From the NCBI GenBank assembly GCA_964407665.1, contig CAYOWK010000019.1, positions 1 through 64,000 on the forward strand: a stretch of DNA of 64,000 nucleotides, given 5' to 3'. This document shows, piece after piece, positions 62,997-64,000 of this stretch (positions within the stretch are counted from its first letter, which is position 1; each line of letters opens with the position of its first letter). Both the position numbers and the translations under genes were made by a program. This stretch comes from CAYOWK01 sp964407665 (GTDB lineage: Bacteria; Pseudomonadota; Alphaproteobacteria; Caulobacterales; Hyphomonadaceae). Under the pieces are notes generated by a model. That model did not search any database and was not told the origin of the DNA. It was given only the letters and a program-made list of their open reading frames with translations.

Positions 62997-63797
62997 ATGA
63001 TCCTGCAGGGCAAGACGGCCATCATCTATGGCGGCGCAGGCGCGCTGGGCGGGGCCGCAGCCCGGGCGTTCGCCGCCGAGGGCGCCCACGTCTTCCTAGC
63101 CGGACGCACCCGCTCAACACTTGAGACGGCGGCGCAGGAGATCACGGCGGCAGGCGGCCGGGCGTCTGTCTCCGTGGTGGATGCGCTGGATGAGGCGCAG
63201 GTCAACCGCCACGCCGACGAGGCAGCAGAGGCGGCGGGCGGCATCGACATCTCCCTCAACCTGATCGCCGTGCCGCAGGTCCAGGGCACGCCGCTGGCTG
63301 ACCTGTCGTTCGAGGAGTTCGCCCTCCCCCTGCACGCCTACACCCGAACCAACTTCCTGACCGCGAAGGCGGCCGCCCGGCACATGGCGGCGCGCGGTTC
63401 GGGGGTCATCCAGATGATCTCGACGCCCGGCTCGCGCATGGCGGGCGCCGGCTTCCTCGGCTACGCGGCGGCCTGCGCCTCGCTGGAGGCGATGACGCGC
63501 GCCCTGTCCGGCGAACTCGGGCCCATGGGCGTCCGCGTCGTCTGCCTGATGGCGGACGCCGTACCCGAAGCACTGGCCCGCGGCTCCCACACGGCGGCAG
63601 CATTCCAGAAGATGGCCGACGGCGCGGGCCTCACCGTACCGGAGCTGCTGGAGGCGCGCCGCGGCATGTCCTCGCTCCAGCGCATGCCGACGCTGGCCGA
63701 GGTCGGCCAGACGCTGGCGTTCCTGGCCTCCGACCGCGCCAGCGCGATCACCGGCGCCATCGTCAACGCCACCTGCGGGTTTGTGGTGGACCGGTAG
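62997..63797 (+). CDS. Short-chain dehydrogenase-like protein, catalytic Lys replaced
   Basis: Rossmann fold with a glycine motif IIYGGAGALGGAAARAFA and NLIAVPQV in place of the NNAG strand. Ser in MISTPGSRM and Tyr156 in GYAAACASLEA are present, but the Y-x-x-x-K lysine is Cys160 (TGC at 63474-63476), so normal SDR catalysis is doubtful. 266 residues from ATG at 62997. C-terminal SAITGAIVNATCGFVVDR is typical. Probably binds NAD(P) without oxidoreductase activity, or is an atypical member. Confidence 0.85.
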   Translation: MILQGKTAIIYGGAGALGGAAARAFAAEGAHVFLAGRTRSTLETAAQEITAAGGRASVSVVDALDEAQVNRHADEAAEAAGGIDISLNLIAVPQVQGTPLADLSFEEFALPLHAYTRTNFLTAKAAARHMAARGSGVIQMISTPGSRMAGAGFLGYAAACASLEAMTRALSGELGPMGVRVVCLMADAVPEALARGSHTAAAFQKMADGAGLTVPELLEARRGMSSLQRMPTLAEVGQTLAFLASDRASAITGAIVNATCGFVVDR

Positions 63798-63801
63798 GCC
63801 C

Positions 63802-64000
63802 TACTTCGCCGCCCGCTCTTCCTGGCGCGCGCCCGCCAGCATGTGCGTCAGCGAGTAGTTCCCGGCGTGGCAGGCGAACTCGTACATCCGCTCGTCCGAA
63901 CGGGTCATCGAATACTCCACCGTCCAGGGCTTCGAATAATAGGCCGGGTCGGTGATCGTGTAGCGATAGACGATCTCGTCCGGCCCGTTGAACTCGAACC
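63802..64000 (-). CDS. Partial protein of unknown function (C-terminus)
   Basis: The last about 65 codons of a gene running beyond the window. It ends with YTITDPAYYSKPWTVEY, FACHAGNYSLTHML, then GARQEERAAK-stop. The TDP..YSKPWTV ... CHAGNYSL pattern occurs at the end of a family of secreted unknown proteins; I cannot name it. It converges on the SDR gene. Confidence 0.7.

Overview
The window looks like a chromosomal stretch of a GC-rich alphaproteobacterium. The grounds are the very high GC coding bias, the dispersed TCATCCCGG-type intergenic repeats, and the company kept: glutamine-dependent NAD synthetase, KdsD, curli export genes and Hsp20 behind a ROSE-like leader. A Caulobacterales/Hyphomonadaceae-like host is my best guess. 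It is inferred from gene content only; no rRNA or tRNA gene is visible.

Region 1 (0-16 kb), surface and secretion. A giant RTX repeat protein (minus strand, interrupted by a 100-N assembly gap) is followed by a decayed IS3-family element, kdsD for Kdo synthesis, a class II thymidine kinase with an apparent one-base slip at its start, and a two-gene type I secretion module (ABC ATPase plus membrane fusion protein). A subtilisin-like lipoprotein protease, a DUF4214-like lipoprotein, a small secreted protein and a csgF-csgG curli export pair follow on the minus strand. RTX protein and type I exporter plausibly form a secretion pair, and csgF/csgG would serve curli fibres encoded elsewhere.

Region 2 (16-26 kb), phage-derived. 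Four translationally coupled plus-strand genes (small basic protein, RecE/Cas4-type PD-(D/E)XK nuclease, Sak4-like ATPase, HNH nuclease) converge on three minus-strand genes (ParB-like domain/DNA methyltransferase, DUF5681 protein, terminase large subunit). No capsid, portal, tail or integrase gene is seen. About 1.8 kb of low-complexity DNA without a recognisable gene closes this region.

Region 3 (26-46 kb), core metabolism plus small operons. It holds an FAD oxidoreductase, nadE, an exported methyltransferase-like lipoprotein, hsp20 with a probable RNA thermometer, a rhomboid protease, a glutathione-transferase-like protein, a GT4 glycosyltransferase and a degenerate GGDEF/EAL-like protein. 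These are followed by three tandem paralogues of a small periplasmic protein, an amidohydrolase with a carbohydrate-binding-like tail, acyl-CoA dehydrogenase, a MarR/thioredoxin-like/lipoprotein operon, fhs, and a cysteine-rich repeat protein.

Region 4 (46-64 kb). Two unknown minus-strand genes, one behind a perfect 10-bp inverted repeat, precede a TIR-transmembrane-pseudoprotease protein that may be a defence effector. Then come a cytochrome P450, two glycosyltransferases, the ffh-chorismate mutase-rpsP-GNAT-rimM operon, an M23 peptidase, a transglutaminase, two VWA proteins, a DUF559 nuclease-like protein, and a short-chain dehydrogenase that has lost its catalytic lysine. The window ends inside a partial unknown gene.
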